Source: Streptomyces fagopyri
GTDB lineage: Bacteria; Actinomycetota; Actinomycetes; Streptomycetales; Streptomycetaceae
Direction of reading: 5' to 3'
Length of the DNA: 64,000 nt
Assembly: GCF_009498275.1 (NCBI RefSeq)
Contig: NZ_CP045643.1
Location: forward strand, 8,122,001-8,186,000
Shown piece after piece: positions 32,581 through 41,015 of this stretch; position 1 is the stretch's first letter; the number at the start of each line of letters is the position of its first letter. The notes below the pieces were generated by a model, which was not told where the DNA came from, searched no databases, and was given only the letters and a program-made list of their open reading frames with translations. Made by a program: the position numbers and the translations under genes.

Positions 32581-34083
32581 GTGACCCTGTTGAACGATCC
32601 CCGAACGCGGCACAGACGCCTGGGAGTTGCCGCCGTCGCGGCCGGACTCCTGGCCGCGCTGCTCACGGCCGGCCCGGCGGCCGCGACCCCCGACCCCGGG
32701 GACGGCCCAGCCGCACGGGAGAAGGTCTCCCGGAGCGACGCCGCCGAGGTGAAGGCGGCGATGGCTAGCGGCGAGATACCCGGACAGGACGAGATCGTCC
32801 ACTCCGACAACGTCCAGCACCTCGCCAACATCCCCAAGGAAGCCCTGCCCGGCATCAATTCGGATCTCGCCTTCCAGGGCCGGTACGCCTTCGCCGGCAA
32901 CTACGACGGCTTCCGCATCTTCGACATCAGCAACCCGAAGGCCCCGAAGACGGTCTCCCAGGTGCTGTGCCCGGGATCGCAGAACGACATCTCCGTCTCC
33001 GGCAACCTGCTCTTCCTGTCCACCGACTCCTCGCGCAGCGACAGTTCGTGCACCAGCACGACGCAGCCCGCGACCGAGAAGTCCTCGTGGGAGGGCATGA
33101 AGGTCTTCGACATCACCGACAAGGCGAACCCGAAGTACGTCGCCGCCGTCGAGACCGCCTGCGGCTCGCACACCCACTCGCTGGTGCCGGAGCGCAAGAA
33201 CGTCTACATCTACGTGTCCTCGTACTCACCGAGCGCCACGTTCCCGGACTGCCAACCGCCGCACGACGGCATCTCGGTCATCAAGGTGCCGCGCAACGCG
33301 CCCGAGAAGGCCGCGGTGGTGAACTTCCCGGTGCTCTTCCCCGGTGAGGGACCCGACGGCGGCGGCAACCCGGGCTCGCCCACCAACCCGGGCGTCTCGA
33401 AGACCACGGGCTGCCACGACATCACCGTGCTGCCCTCCAAGGACCTCGCGGCGGGCGCCTGCATGGGCGACGGAATCCTGTTCTCCATCAAGGACCCCGA
33501 ACACCCGAAGGTCATCGACCAGGTCCAGGACAACGTCAACTTCGCGTTCTGGCACTCCGCGACCTTCAACCAGAAGGCCGACAAGGTCGTGTTCACCGAC
33601 GAACTGGGCGGTGGCGGCGCGGCCACCTGCAACGCGGCCATCGGTCCGAACCGCGGTGCCGACGGCATCTACGACATCGTCGGCAAGGGCGACCGGCGCA
33701 AGCTGGTCTTCCGGAGCTACTACAAGATCCCCCGCCACCAGGCGGACACCGAGAACTGCGTGGCCCACAACGGCTCGCTCATCCCGGTGAAGGGCAAGGA
33801 CCTCATGGTCCAGGCCTGGTACCAGGGCGGCGTCTCCGTCTGGGACTTCACCGACTCCGTCCACCCGAAGGAGATCGCCTACTTCGAGCGCGGCCCGCTG
33901 AACACCGACACGCTCCAGGTCGGCGGCTCCTGGTCGGCGTACTACTACAACGGCTACATCTACTCGAACGACATCGCCAAGGGCTTCGACGTGCTGAAGC
34001 TCAGCGACCGGCGCACCGACCCGGCCGAGCGGGTCCGCCTGCGCGAGCTCAACGTCCAGACACAGCCGGACTACTTCGACTGA
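32581..34083 (+). CDS. Secreted LVIVD-repeat (beta-propeller) protein
   Basis: 500 aa, GTG start with AAGGGAGGACGC upstream. Signal peptide (LGVAAVAAGLLAALLTAGPAAA). The body has repeats of the form F-D-I-S-N-P-K-x-P-K and V-F-D-I-T-D-K-A-N-P-K, typical of LVIVD beta-propellers, with conserved Cys residues that may form disulfides. Function unknown; an extracellular binding or scaffold role is likely. Its stop overlaps the convergent TetR gene by 13 bp. Confidence 0.87.
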   Translation: MTLLNDPRTRHRRLGVAAVAAGLLAALLTAGPAAATPDPGDGPAAREKVSRSDAAEVKAAMASGEIPGQDEIVHSDNVQHLANIPKEALPGINSDLAFQGRYAFAGNYDGFRIFDISNPKAPKTVSQVLCPGSQNDISVSGNLLFLSTDSSRSDSSCTSTTQPATEKSSWEGMKVFDITDKANPKYVAAVETACGSHTHSLVPERKNVYIYVSSYSPSATFPDCQPPHDGISVIKVPRNAPEKAAVVNFPVLFPGEGPDGGGNPGSPTNPGVSKTTGCHDITVLPSKDLAAGACMGDGILFSIKDPEHPKVIDQVQDNVNFAFWHSATFNQKADKVVFTDELGGGGAATCNAAIGPNRGADGIYDIVGKGDRRKLVFRSYYKIPRHQADTENCVAHNGSLIPVKGKDLMVQAWYQGGVSVWDFTDSVHPKEIAYFERGPLNTDTLQVGGSWSAYYYNGYIYSNDIAKGFDVLKLSDRRTDPAERVRLRELNVQTQPDYFD

Positions 34084-34745
34084 TCGTCGGGCAGGCGGCC
34101 GGTCGCGAAGAACCGTGACAGATCCGCCCCGTACGTCCCGCCGGGCACCTCGGTGTCCGGCGGGACCCCCATCTCCCAGTCGAGGCCGTAGCGCTCGAAC
34201 AGCTCCGCCCGCAGCGTCGGTACCGCCATCGGCGCACCCGGCACCAGAGCCGCGTACACCGCGCCCATGAGCAGCGCGCGCAGCATCGGGTAGTCGGTGG
34301 CCGCGTCCGGCGAGCCGTGGCCGGCCACGGTCTCCCGCAGGAGCTGCGCCAGCCGCTGCTGCTCGGGGCACTGCACGAACCCCTCGTCCTGCAGGATCCC
34401 GGCCATGTGCTGACGCATGAGGACCGGCCTGTCCCGGGCCAGGCCGAGGACCGCGTCGATGGCCCGCGCCATCCGTTCCCGGCCGTCCGCGGTGCGCGGC
34501 TCGCGCTCCAGCCCCTCTTCCAGCGTGCGGTGCATCAGCCGGTGCACGGCGGACTGCACGAGCTGGCGCTTGCCGGGGAAGTAGTAGGACACCAGTCCGC
34601 GTGCGGATCCCGCGCGATCCGCTATGTCCCCGAGCGTCGTCGCGTCGTATCCGCGCGCGCTCACCAGCTCCAGCGCGGCCTGGAGGAGCCGCTCCCGGGA
34701 ACGCCGCCGCAGCTCTTCGTTGACCGACGGGCTGCGCGGGGACAT
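34071..34745 (-). CDS. TetR-family regulator
   Basis: 224 aa, ATG start. N-terminal HTH: RERLLQAALELVSARGYDATTLGDIADRAGSARGLVSYYFPGKRQLV. The C-terminal domain has a typical TetR_C profile (LLRETVAGHGSPDAATDYPMLRALLMGAVYAALVPG in pieces). The ligand is unknown. A near-perfect inverted repeat sits 15 bp upstream of the start and overlaps a probable -10 (TATAGT on the minus strand), so autoregulation is likely. Its only close neighbours are the LVIVD gene (convergent) and the small DUF2630 gene (divergent). Confidence 0.9.
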   Translation of the reverse strand: MSPRSPSVNEELRRRSRERLLQAALELVSARGYDATTLGDIADRAGSARGLVSYYFPGKRQLVQSAVHRLMHRTLEEGLEREPRTADGRERMARAIDAVLGLARDRPVLMRQHMAGILQDEGFVQCPEQQRLAQLLRETVAGHGSPDAATDYPMLRALLMGAVYAALVPGAPMAVPTLRAELFERYGLDWEMGVPPDTEVPGGTYGADLSRFFATGRLPDDQSK

Positions 34746-34759
34746 CCTGTAACTCCCGT

Positions 34760-34780
34760 GTTGACTGGCTGCCAGCCAAC
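34760..34780. promoter_or_regulatory. Probable TetR operator
   Basis: Arms GTTGACTGGC (34760-34769) and GCCAGCCAAC (34771-34780) pair at 9 of 10 positions around one central base. It is adjacent to TATACT/TATAGT -10 hexamers on both strands. Confidence 0.65.
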
Positions 34781-34931
34781 TATACTCGGGTCGTCCGGGT
34801 CACGGCTCCGTCAGGGGTCGGCTCCGGGCTGCCGTCCGCCTGGGGCGTCGCGGGGGAACGTCTCAGGCGGACGTGCGGTGCGGGGGAGGATCTCCTTACA
34901 GTGGGCACGAGTCCCGAGGAGGCTTACGGAC

Positions 34932-35177
34932 ATGAACCAAGAGCAGATCCTGGCGAAGATCACGGCGATGGTGGACGACGAGCGACAGCTGCGCGACGCG
35001 CTGTCGTCGGGGCAGATCGACTCCGACACCGAACATCAGCGGCTCGGGCACCTGGAGCGCGAGCTCGACCAGTGCTGGGACCTGCTGCGCCAGCGGCGCG
35101 CGAAGACCGAGTTCGGGGAGAACCCGGACGAGGCCCGCGTACGGCCGGCCTCGCAGGTCGAGGGCTACCAGAGCTGA
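34932..35177 (+). CDS. DUF2630-family small protein
   Basis: 81 aa, ATG with GAGGAGG upstream. Entirely helical and charged: MNQEQILAKITAMVDDERQL, then HQRLGHLERELDQCWDLLRQRRAK, a probable two-helix coiled coil, with a conserved-looking C-terminal tail RPASQVEGYQS. Function unknown; common in actinobacteria. Confidence 0.85.
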   Translation: MNQEQILAKITAMVDDERQLRDALSSGQIDSDTEHQRLGHLERELDQCWDLLRQRRAKTEFGENPDEARVRPASQVEGYQS

Positions 35178-35249
35178 CGGGTCGCGGGCCGACGGAGCTG
35201 AGAGGCCGAGGGCTCCCGGAGCGCGGAGGCGCGGAGGTGCGGCGGCCGG

Positions 35250-35948
35250 TCAGCCGATCAGGTCCAGTACCGGACGCAAACCGTCCGGCCGGGACGCCAC
35301 GGGCAGGTGGTCCACGAAGTGCACCGCGCAGCCCAGCGCCGCCGCGCCTGCGTCGGAACGGCGATCGTCCCCGACCATCAGCGTGCTCCCGGGCTCCGTC
35401 CCCAGCGCCTCGCAGGCGGCCGCGAACAGCCGGACGTCCGGCTTCTGGATGCCGTGCTCGTACGACAGGACGTAGGCGCCGACGTACGGGTCGAGGCCGT
35501 GTGCGCGGAAGACGGGCCGCAGGTCCCAGCCGATGTTGCTGACCACGCCCACCGCGATCCCGCGTTCACGCAGCGCGGCGAGCACCTCCGCCGCGTCGGG
35601 ATAGGGGCGCCAGGCGGCGGGCCTCATGTGGCGGTCGTACAGAGCTTCGTGCAGCGCGGGATCGGGCAGTGACACCTGCCGGGAGGCACCCGTGAACGCG
35701 GCCCGGTGCGCCGCCGCGCTCTCGTCGCGCCGCCGCCACACCTCCGCCAGTTCCGCGGGCAGCGGTCGTACGGGGACGGCGCCACCGGGGAGCGCGCCGA
35801 CTGCCTCCAGCTCGGCCGCGCTTCTCGTCAACTCTGCCTCGGTGAGGGTGACTTCGGCCTCCGCCAGCACGGCACGCAGCCAGGACCCGGTGGACTCCAC
35901 ACGGAACAGGGTGCCGGAGAAGTCGAAGAGCACGCACTTGATCGTCAT
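35250..35948 (-). CDS. HAD-superfamily hydrolase with atypical motif I
   Basis: 232 aa, ATG with AAGGATC upstream. HAD subfamily IA: motif I FDFSGTLFR, motif II VVSN, motif III Lys in IQKPD, motif IV VGDDRRSDAGAAALG. The nucleophile Asp is present, but the second Asp of DxDGT, the general acid/base of phosphatases, is Ser. That is also absent from dehalogenases (DxYGT) and phosphonatases (DxAGT), so the chemistry may differ from a plain phosphatase. Confidence 0.85.
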   Translation of the reverse strand: MTIKCVLFDFSGTLFRVESTGSWLRAVLAEAEVTLTEAELTRSAAELEAVGALPGGAVPVRPLPAELAEVWRRRDESAAAHRAAFTGASRQVSLPDPALHEALYDRHMRPAAWRPYPDAAEVLAALRERGIAVGVVSNIGWDLRPVFRAHGLDPYVGAYVLSYEHGIQKPDVRLFAAACEALGTEPGSTLMVGDDRRSDAGAAALGCAVHFVDHLPVASRPDGLRPVLDLIG

Positions 35949-36313
35949 GAGGGCGATCCTTCGTGGCGCGGCCCGCCCGGGTCAAGGGCGCGCAGAGCCG
36001 TGCCGGTGTCCGCGGGGGATCTCCGCGGGCGCGCCGGCGACCCGGCCGCGGAGGACGTTCGGGGGGTCGGCGCAACCTGAGCCACACCCGGTCGGACGGT
36101 CGACCGGAAAGACGGAAGGCGGACAGGCGGCAGGTCGGCCCGGGCGTCACGGCGGTCGGGGCGTCACGGCGGTCGGTGCGGCCTCGCGCGCGGGCCGGGG
36201 AACCGGGTAGGACGCGGAACCACTCCGACCCGCTCCGCACCACTCGGCATCTGGCGGAACCACTCGGCACCGGCCCCCTGAACCGGAACGAGCGCGGGCT
36301 CGCGCGCGACGTC
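35949..36313. other. Intergenic, no gene seen
   Basis: 365 bp. Contains short direct repeats (GGCGTCACGGCGGTCGG-like at about 36143-36177; ACCACTCGGCA twice at about 36238-36270). No frame has family similarity. Confidence 0.5.
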
Positions 36314-37249
36314 TCAGCCGAGGACCCGCAGCGCCGGTACGAACGTCACCAGCAGCGGGACGACCGGCACCAGGGTGGCCGCCGCCGTCAGGCGCAGCCG
36401 TCGCGACGGCGTCAGCCGGTCCTGAGGGGTGAGGAGGCGGCGCACACGCGCCGGGAGATGGGCCTGCGGCGTCGGACAGGGGCCGAACACGCCCCGGTCC
36501 TCGTTGAGTTCCACCAGCGCGAGGGCGATGGTGAGACGCCCGAAACGGCGAGACGCCATGTCGTCGGCGGCCAGTTCGACCAGCCGGTGCATCTCGTCCC
36601 GGAACGCCGCGAAGACCGGGACCTGCGGGAAGCCGACGGCGAGCGCGGCCGAGCAGTGCAGCAGCCAGTCGTGCCGGGCCCGCGCGTGCCCCTGCTCGTG
36701 GGCGAGCACGGCGTCCAGACGGCGCCCCTTGAGGCGGCGCAACGCGGCTGTGGTGATGACGAGTTGGGGCGCGGGACCGGGCAGGAACCAGGCGTCCGGA
36801 CGCTCGCCCTCCAGCACCACCAGCCGATCGCTGCCGGGCTCCTCGCCGGGCAACAGCGGTGCGCGCAGGCGCAGTTCCGCACGGCTGTGACGATGGCGCG
36901 CCCGCGCGCCCAGCACCTCGCGGACCAGCATCGCCGCGGTCCAGGCGCCCCCGCACGCGAGCGCCACCGCGGTCGTCGCGGCCCATGGGCCCTTGGCGCT
37001 CAACGCGTAGGCGTTCACGACCGAGTGGGGTGCGGGAGCGAACACATGGCCGCGCACCGCCCCCCACGCGGCGGCCGCGCTCAGCGTCATGGACAGCGCA
37101 CAGCAGAGCAGAACGGCCGCCACCACGCACTGCCACACCCACAGGGCGACCACGGGTTCGCGGTCCGGCCAGTCCGCCCGGGCGAGCAGCCGTGGAGCGA
37201 CCACGGCGGCCAGGGCGCCGAGCAGCAACAGTGCCGCGGGGACCATCAT
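36314..37249 (-). CDS. M56-family (BlaR1/MecR1-like) membrane metallopeptidase
   Basis: 311 aa. About four membrane helices flank a cytosolic zinc-peptidase core: zinc site HEQGH (in LAHEQGHARARHDWLL), preceded by the conserved substrate-strand region TTAALRRLKGRRLDAV, and the third ligand probably Glu in MHRLVELAADDMASRRFG. There is no sensor penicillin-binding domain, only the peptidase. In Streptomyces such genes usually sit beside a BlaI/MecI repressor which they cleave. None is present here. Confidence 0.88.
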   Translation of the reverse strand: MMVPAALLLLGALAAVVAPRLLARADWPDREPVVALWVWQCVVAAVLLCCALSMTLSAAAAWGAVRGHVFAPAPHSVVNAYALSAKGPWAATTAVALACGGAWTAAMLVREVLGARARHRHSRAELRLRAPLLPGEEPGSDRLVVLEGERPDAWFLPGPAPQLVITTAALRRLKGRRLDAVLAHEQGHARARHDWLLHCSAALAVGFPQVPVFAAFRDEMHRLVELAADDMASRRFGRLTIALALVELNEDRGVFGPCPTPQAHLPARVRRLLTPQDRLTPSRRLRLTAAATLVPVVPLLVTFVPALRVLG

Positions 37250-37367
37250 GGCCGAAGCCTATGAGCGGAGCGTCGCCGGGGGATACGGGCCGCGACGGCA
37301 AAGTGACGTACACCACGGTTTCGCGGCGCCCGGCGGGCGCGGTCTCACGGGGTGGCGGGCGCGGGTG

Positions 37368-38003
37368 TCAGAGCGTGACCAGCATGGCGAGCATCGCGAT
37401 CCCCATCGACAGCCGGCACGCCTGCGACAGCTCGGGACGATCACCCCAGCCGGGCGTCCGGGCGGCACCGGGCAGCCTCGCCCCGGTGCTCCCGGTGCTC
37501 CCGGTGCTCCCGGTGCTCCCGGTGCTCCCGGTGCTCCCGGTGCTCCCGGTGCTCCCGGCCACGGCCGTGACCGGGAGCAGCCTGACCCCGGACAGCAGTA
37601 CGTACGCCGAGAAGTAGACAAGGAGCGCCCCGGTCACCAGCGGCACCCCGGAACCGCCGTGCGCGTGGTGGTGGCCGGGGGAAGCGGCCATCACGCCCGC
37701 CATGTAGACCATCGCGCAGGTCCCGACCAGATGGTGCAGATGATGCCCGCCCCCGCGGGCCGCCCACAGTGCGCGCAGGGCGGCCGCGCCGAACACCGCG
37801 GCGTACCCGAGCCAGGCCCAGTGCGGCGGGGCGACCACGGCCGCGGGCACGGCCATCGCCGCCATGCCGAACCCCATGAGGGCCTCGCCGCCGGCCGTGC
37901 GGCGCTGATCCTCGACCACGCTGCGCATCCGCAGCAGACAGTAGGCCCCCGCCGCCGCGCACAGCGCGACGAGCAGCCAGCCGGGCGAAGCCGGTCCGTG
38001 CAC
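37368..38003 (-). CDS. DUF5134-family membrane protein
   Basis: 211 aa from the GTG at 38003 (GGGGGGAGG upstream). Five to six short membrane helices (WLLVALCAAAGAYCLL, MGFGMAAMAVPAAVV, YAAVFGAAALRALWA, TCAMVYMAGVMAAS, LVYFSAYVLLSGVRLL and a final one). His-rich loops GGGHHLHHL and PGHHHAHGG may bind metal. Between helix 5 and the last helix are eight Ser-Thr-Gly tripeptides from a perfect 9-bp repeat. It lies 118 bp upstream of the M56 peptidase on the same strand and may share its transcript. Confidence 0.8.
   Translation of the reverse strand: MHGPASPGWLLVALCAAAGAYCLLRMRSVVEDQRRTAGGEALMGFGMAAMAVPAAVVAPPHWAWLGYAAVFGAAALRALWAARGGGHHLHHLVGTCAMVYMAGVMAASPGHHHAHGGSGVPLVTGALLVYFSAYVLLSGVRLLPVTAVAGSTGSTGSTGSTGSTGSTGSTGSTGARLPGAARTPGWGDRPELSQACRLSMGIAMLAMLVTL
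37482..37553 (-). repeat. 9-bp tandem repeat, 8 perfect units of CCCGGTGCT
   Basis: Eight exact copies, in frame in the DUF5134 gene, encoding Ser-Thr-Gly units. Same period as the repeats at 1852-2012 but a different sequence. Confidence 0.97.
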
Positions 38004-38169
38004 CGTGCACCTCCCCCCGCTCGACGCTGTCGGACGTCGGACCGGGCATGCCCGCACGCGGGGGTGCGCAAGCCGGTGGAGGCCGGGCGCAAGGGTGCAT
38101 TCGGGGGAGCGTGCGGGGAGCGTCGCAGGTGGGAGAGGCGGACGGGGCGGCCTCGATATGTTGCGTGAG

Positions 38170-38187
38170 TATTTTACTCGTAAAATA
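38170..38187. promoter_or_regulatory. Perfect palindrome upstream of the FUSC-MarR operon
   Basis: TATTTTACTCGTAAAATA has perfect 8-bp arms around TC, in the most AT-rich stretch of the window, and includes TAAAAT, a possible -10. It ends 18 bp before the FUSC start. The co-transcribed MarR protein is the obvious ligand. Confidence 0.75.
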
Positions 38188-38205
38188 TCTGTTATTCTTC
38201 ACCGT

Positions 38206-39885
38206 ATGAGCACCGCGACCCCCCAGATGCCCCGGGCGCGCCGCCCCCGTCCCCTTTCGGGCGCGCGTCGCCTCCCGCTGGCCGGGGTGCTGCGGCTCGG
38301 CCGGCCCTCCGACATCTGGTTCAAGCCCGCGCTGAGTGTGGTCGTCTCGGTGGCTCCGCCGAATCTGGCGCTGCTGGCGCTCGGCCGGCTGGACCTGGCG
38401 ATGTACACCATGGCCGGGTCGCTCTGCGCGCTCTACGCACACAACCGTCCGTACGCCGCCCGTGCCCGTGCCCTCGCCCTGGTGGTGCTCGGGATGCTCG
38501 CCGGACTCGCCGTCGCCCTGACCTCGGCGTCCCTCACCACGAACCCCGCCGTCCTCGTCACGGTCGGCGCTCTGCTGGCCGCCGTGCAGAAGGTGCTGTG
38601 CGACGCCACCCGGGTCGGGCCGCCCGGCCATGTGGTCCTCTCCTTCATCAGCTCCGCGTCCCTCTTCGTCCCGCAGACGCTCGGCGAGGTCCCCGGCCAT
38701 CTCGCGCTGGGAGCCGCGGCGGGCGTCTGGGCTTGGGTCGTCGGCATGGCGCCGGGAGTCCTCCGCCCGCACGGACCGGAGCGCCGGACCACCGCGCACG
38801 CTCTCGACGCCGCCGCGGCGTACGCCGCGACGCGGGGCGACGGCGCCGGGTCCGCCCGTGCCCGCGCCGCCGCGGCCGCCGCCGTCCACGGGGCATGGCA
38901 GTCGCTGCTCTCCATCGGCGCCCGCTCCGCGCCCCGGCGCGCCCTCGAACGACTCGTCGTACGCGCCGAGGTCGCGATCGCCGCGCCCGCCGACACGGAG
39001 CCCGAGCGCCTGCGCCGCTGGGCGCGCGACCTGCGCGGCACCGGCCCCGTACCGCACCCTGACGGCCTCGGCGCGGCCGCCGGTGAACTCCTGGGCGTGG
39101 AGGCCGAACTCGCCTTCGGACAGCGGCCGTTGCTACGGCGACTCGGCCCACTGGCCCCGATCGCGCTGCGCGTCGCGCTCGGCTGCTCGCTGGCCGGCTG
39201 GGCCTCGCTCGCCCTCGGTGTCGGCCGCCCCTACTGGGCCCTCGTCACCGCCGCCTCGCTCTACCAGACCAACGTCACCCTGACCTGGAGCCGGGGCGTG
39301 CAGCGCGTCGTCGGCAACCTCGTCGGCGTACTCGTCTTCGCTGCCCTCGTCCCGCTCGCCCACCTCGGTGCGGCGGCCCTCGTGCTGTGCTGTCTCGCCC
39401 TCAACTTCGGAGCCGAGGCTCTGATCGGTCGCAACTACTGGCTCGGCAGCGTCTGTGTCACCCCCATGGCCCTGCTCATCACCGAGTTCGCCCATCTCCA
39501 GCGGCCCGGCGAGCTGATGACCGACCGGGTCGTCGACACGCTGGTGGGCGCGCTGGCCGGCTTCGCCGCGGCGGTCGCCGTCACCAACCGTCGGGCCGGC
39601 GACCGCGTCGAGGACGCCCTCGACGCGGTCGAGCGCGCCGACGAGCGCGCCGTGCGGGTCCTCGGCTCGGAGCGTCCCGCGCCCGGCGCCCTGGAGTCCG
39701 CGCGCCGCGACCTGGCCGGCGCCGTCGTCGAACTGCGGGCGACCGCCGAGGCCGCGGCCGGCGAATGGTGGCAACGCGCCCTGCCGGAGGAGCGGGTGAT
39801 GCGGGCGGAACGGTCCGGACACCGTACGCTCGCGGCGACGGTACGACGGCAGGGACTGCACTCCGTGGAGGGCGCACAGGCATGA
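38206..39885 (+). CDS. FUSC-family inner-membrane transporter
   Basis: 559 aa, ATG at 38206. Two sets of membrane helices: LSVVVSVAPPNLALLALGRLDLAMYTMAGSLCALYAHNRPYAARAR... in the first half (described in pieces), and RVALGCSLAGWASLALGVGRPYWALVTAASLYQ in the second, the signature of the fusaric-acid/aromatic efflux (FUSC) family. A cytosolic helical domain lies between, and another at the end. No Shine-Dalgarno is visible in the short stretch between the operator and the ATG, so the mRNA may be nearly leaderless. Coupled to MarR by an ATGA overlap. Confidence 0.85.
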   Translation: MSTATPQMPRARRPRPLSGARRLPLAGVLRLGRPSDIWFKPALSVVVSVAPPNLALLALGRLDLAMYTMAGSLCALYAHNRPYAARARALALVVLGMLAGLAVALTSASLTTNPAVLVTVGALLAAVQKVLCDATRVGPPGHVVLSFISSASLFVPQTLGEVPGHLALGAAAGVWAWVVGMAPGVLRPHGPERRTTAHALDAAAAYAATRGDGAGSARARAAAAAAVHGAWQSLLSIGARSAPRRALERLVVRAEVAIAAPADTEPERLRRWARDLRGTGPVPHPDGLGAAAGELLGVEAELAFGQRPLLRRLGPLAPIALRVALGCSLAGWASLALGVGRPYWALVTAASLYQTNVTLTWSRGVQRVVGNLVGVLVFAALVPLAHLGAAALVLCCLALNFGAEALIGRNYWLGSVCVTPMALLITEFAHLQRPGELMTDRVVDTLVGALAGFAAAVAVTNRRAGDRVEDALDAVERADERAVRVLGSERPAPGALESARRDLAGAVVELRATAEAAAGEWWQRALPEERVMRAERSGHRTLAATVRRQGLHSVEGAQA

Positions 39886-40445
39886 CGGCAGCGAACGGGC
39901 GGGCGGCGGGCGGGGATCCCGGCGCCGGACGGGCGGCGGTGCCCGGGGACACGATGGCCGCGGTCGTACGGCAATGGCGGGCGGTGCATCCCGGCATCGA
40001 CACCGGACCGATGGAGATCATCGGCCGGATCAACCGCTCGGCCGCGCTCCTCCAGCAGGCCGAGGACGCCCCGCTGCGCCGGGCCGGGCTGACCCGCCCC
40101 GAGTTCGACGTCCTCGGGACGCTCCGCCGTACCGGCCACGAGCTGACCCCCAGCGAGATCGCCCGTGAGACGTTCTCCTCCGGCGCGGCCGTCACCAAGC
40201 GCCTCAAGCAACTGACCGAGCGCGGCCTGGTCGAACGCCGCGGCGACACCCGTGACCGCAGGGTCGCGCACGTCCGGCTCACCGACGCCGGGCGCGAGCT
40301 CGTCGACGGCATCCTGCCCCAGCAGCTCGCCTACGAGACGACGGCGCTGTCCGGCATCGACCCCACCCGCCAGCGTGAACTCGCCTCGCTTCTGGGGGAG
40401 TTGCTCGGCCAGCTGGAGGGCCGACTCGGAGTCCCGCGCGGCTGA
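39882..40445 (+). CDS. MarR-family regulator
   Basis: 187 aa. The ATG overlaps the FUSC stop (ATGA). Winged helix: LTRPEFDVLGTLRRTGHELTPSEIARETFSSGAAVTKRLKQL, then the wing GLVERRGDTRDRRVAHVRLT. A longer N-terminal arm than usual (about 40 residues, Gly/Ala-rich). Likely ligand-responsive repressor of the efflux gene through the palindrome at 38170-38187. Confidence 0.9.
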   Translation: MTAANGRAAGGDPGAGRAAVPGDTMAAVVRQWRAVHPGIDTGPMEIIGRINRSAALLQQAEDAPLRRAGLTRPEFDVLGTLRRTGHELTPSEIARETFSSGAAVTKRLKQLTERGLVERRGDTRDRRVAHVRLTDAGRELVDGILPQQLAYETTALSGIDPTRQRELASLLGELLGQLEGRLGVPRG

Positions 40446-40598
40446 GCGGCACCGGGCCGTGCCCCGTGACTCCGCCCGCCGCGCAGGCCTCGGTGCCGGC
40501 GCTGTGCTCCGGGTGCGGAGTCCGTCCACGCACCGCCGCTCGACCGGGCGGCGGCGACACCGGCGGTCGGCTCGCCGCTCTCCGGGTGCCGGGTCGCC

Positions 40599-40991
40599 TC
40601 AGATTCCTGGCCGGTGGCGCAGCGGATGGTCCGCCGGGATCTCCACGAGCACGATCTCGGTGCCGTCCGGATCGGCGATCCACATCTCGATCAGCCCCCA
40701 GGGCTCCTTGACCGGGGGACGCAGGATCTCGACGCCGGCGGCCGTCAGCTCCTCGTGCGCCGCGGCCGCGTCGGCCACCTGGAGCCACAGCCTGAGCGCG
40801 GGCGAGGGCGTTACGTCGCAACGGCCGGAGACCTCCAGGAAGCCGCCGCCGAGGAAGTAGACCGTGCCGCGCTCGGGCCCCGTGCCGAACTCCCGGTGGA
40901 CGGCGAGGCCCAGCTGCCCGCCGTAGAAGGCGCGGGAGCGCTCCGGGTCGGCGGGACGCAGGAGGGTCCGGCTGCTCAGTACATGCACCAT
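40599..40991 (-). CDS. VOC/glyoxalase-family protein
   Basis: 130 aa from the ATG at 40991. Two beta-alpha-beta-beta-beta modules: SRTLLRPADPERSRAFYGGQLGLAV and LQVADAAAAHEELTAAGVEI...PWGLIEMWIADPDGTEIVLVE. A small single-domain member of the type seen in glyoxalase, fosfomycin or bleomycin resistance and dioxygenases; which one is not clear. Confidence 0.85.
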   Translation of the reverse strand: MVHVLSSRTLLRPADPERSRAFYGGQLGLAVHREFGTGPERGTVYFLGGGFLEVSGRCDVTPSPALRLWLQVADAAAAHEELTAAGVEILRPPVKEPWGLIEMWIADPDGTEIVLVEIPADHPLRHRPGI

Positions 40992-41015
40992 GCCCCCGGA
41001 GCCTAGGGGCTCTCG

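Noticed and set aside
37482-37553. Regular repeats as a CRISPR array
   Set aside because: Units of 9 bp directly abut without spacers; they are a tandem repeat inside a reading frame.
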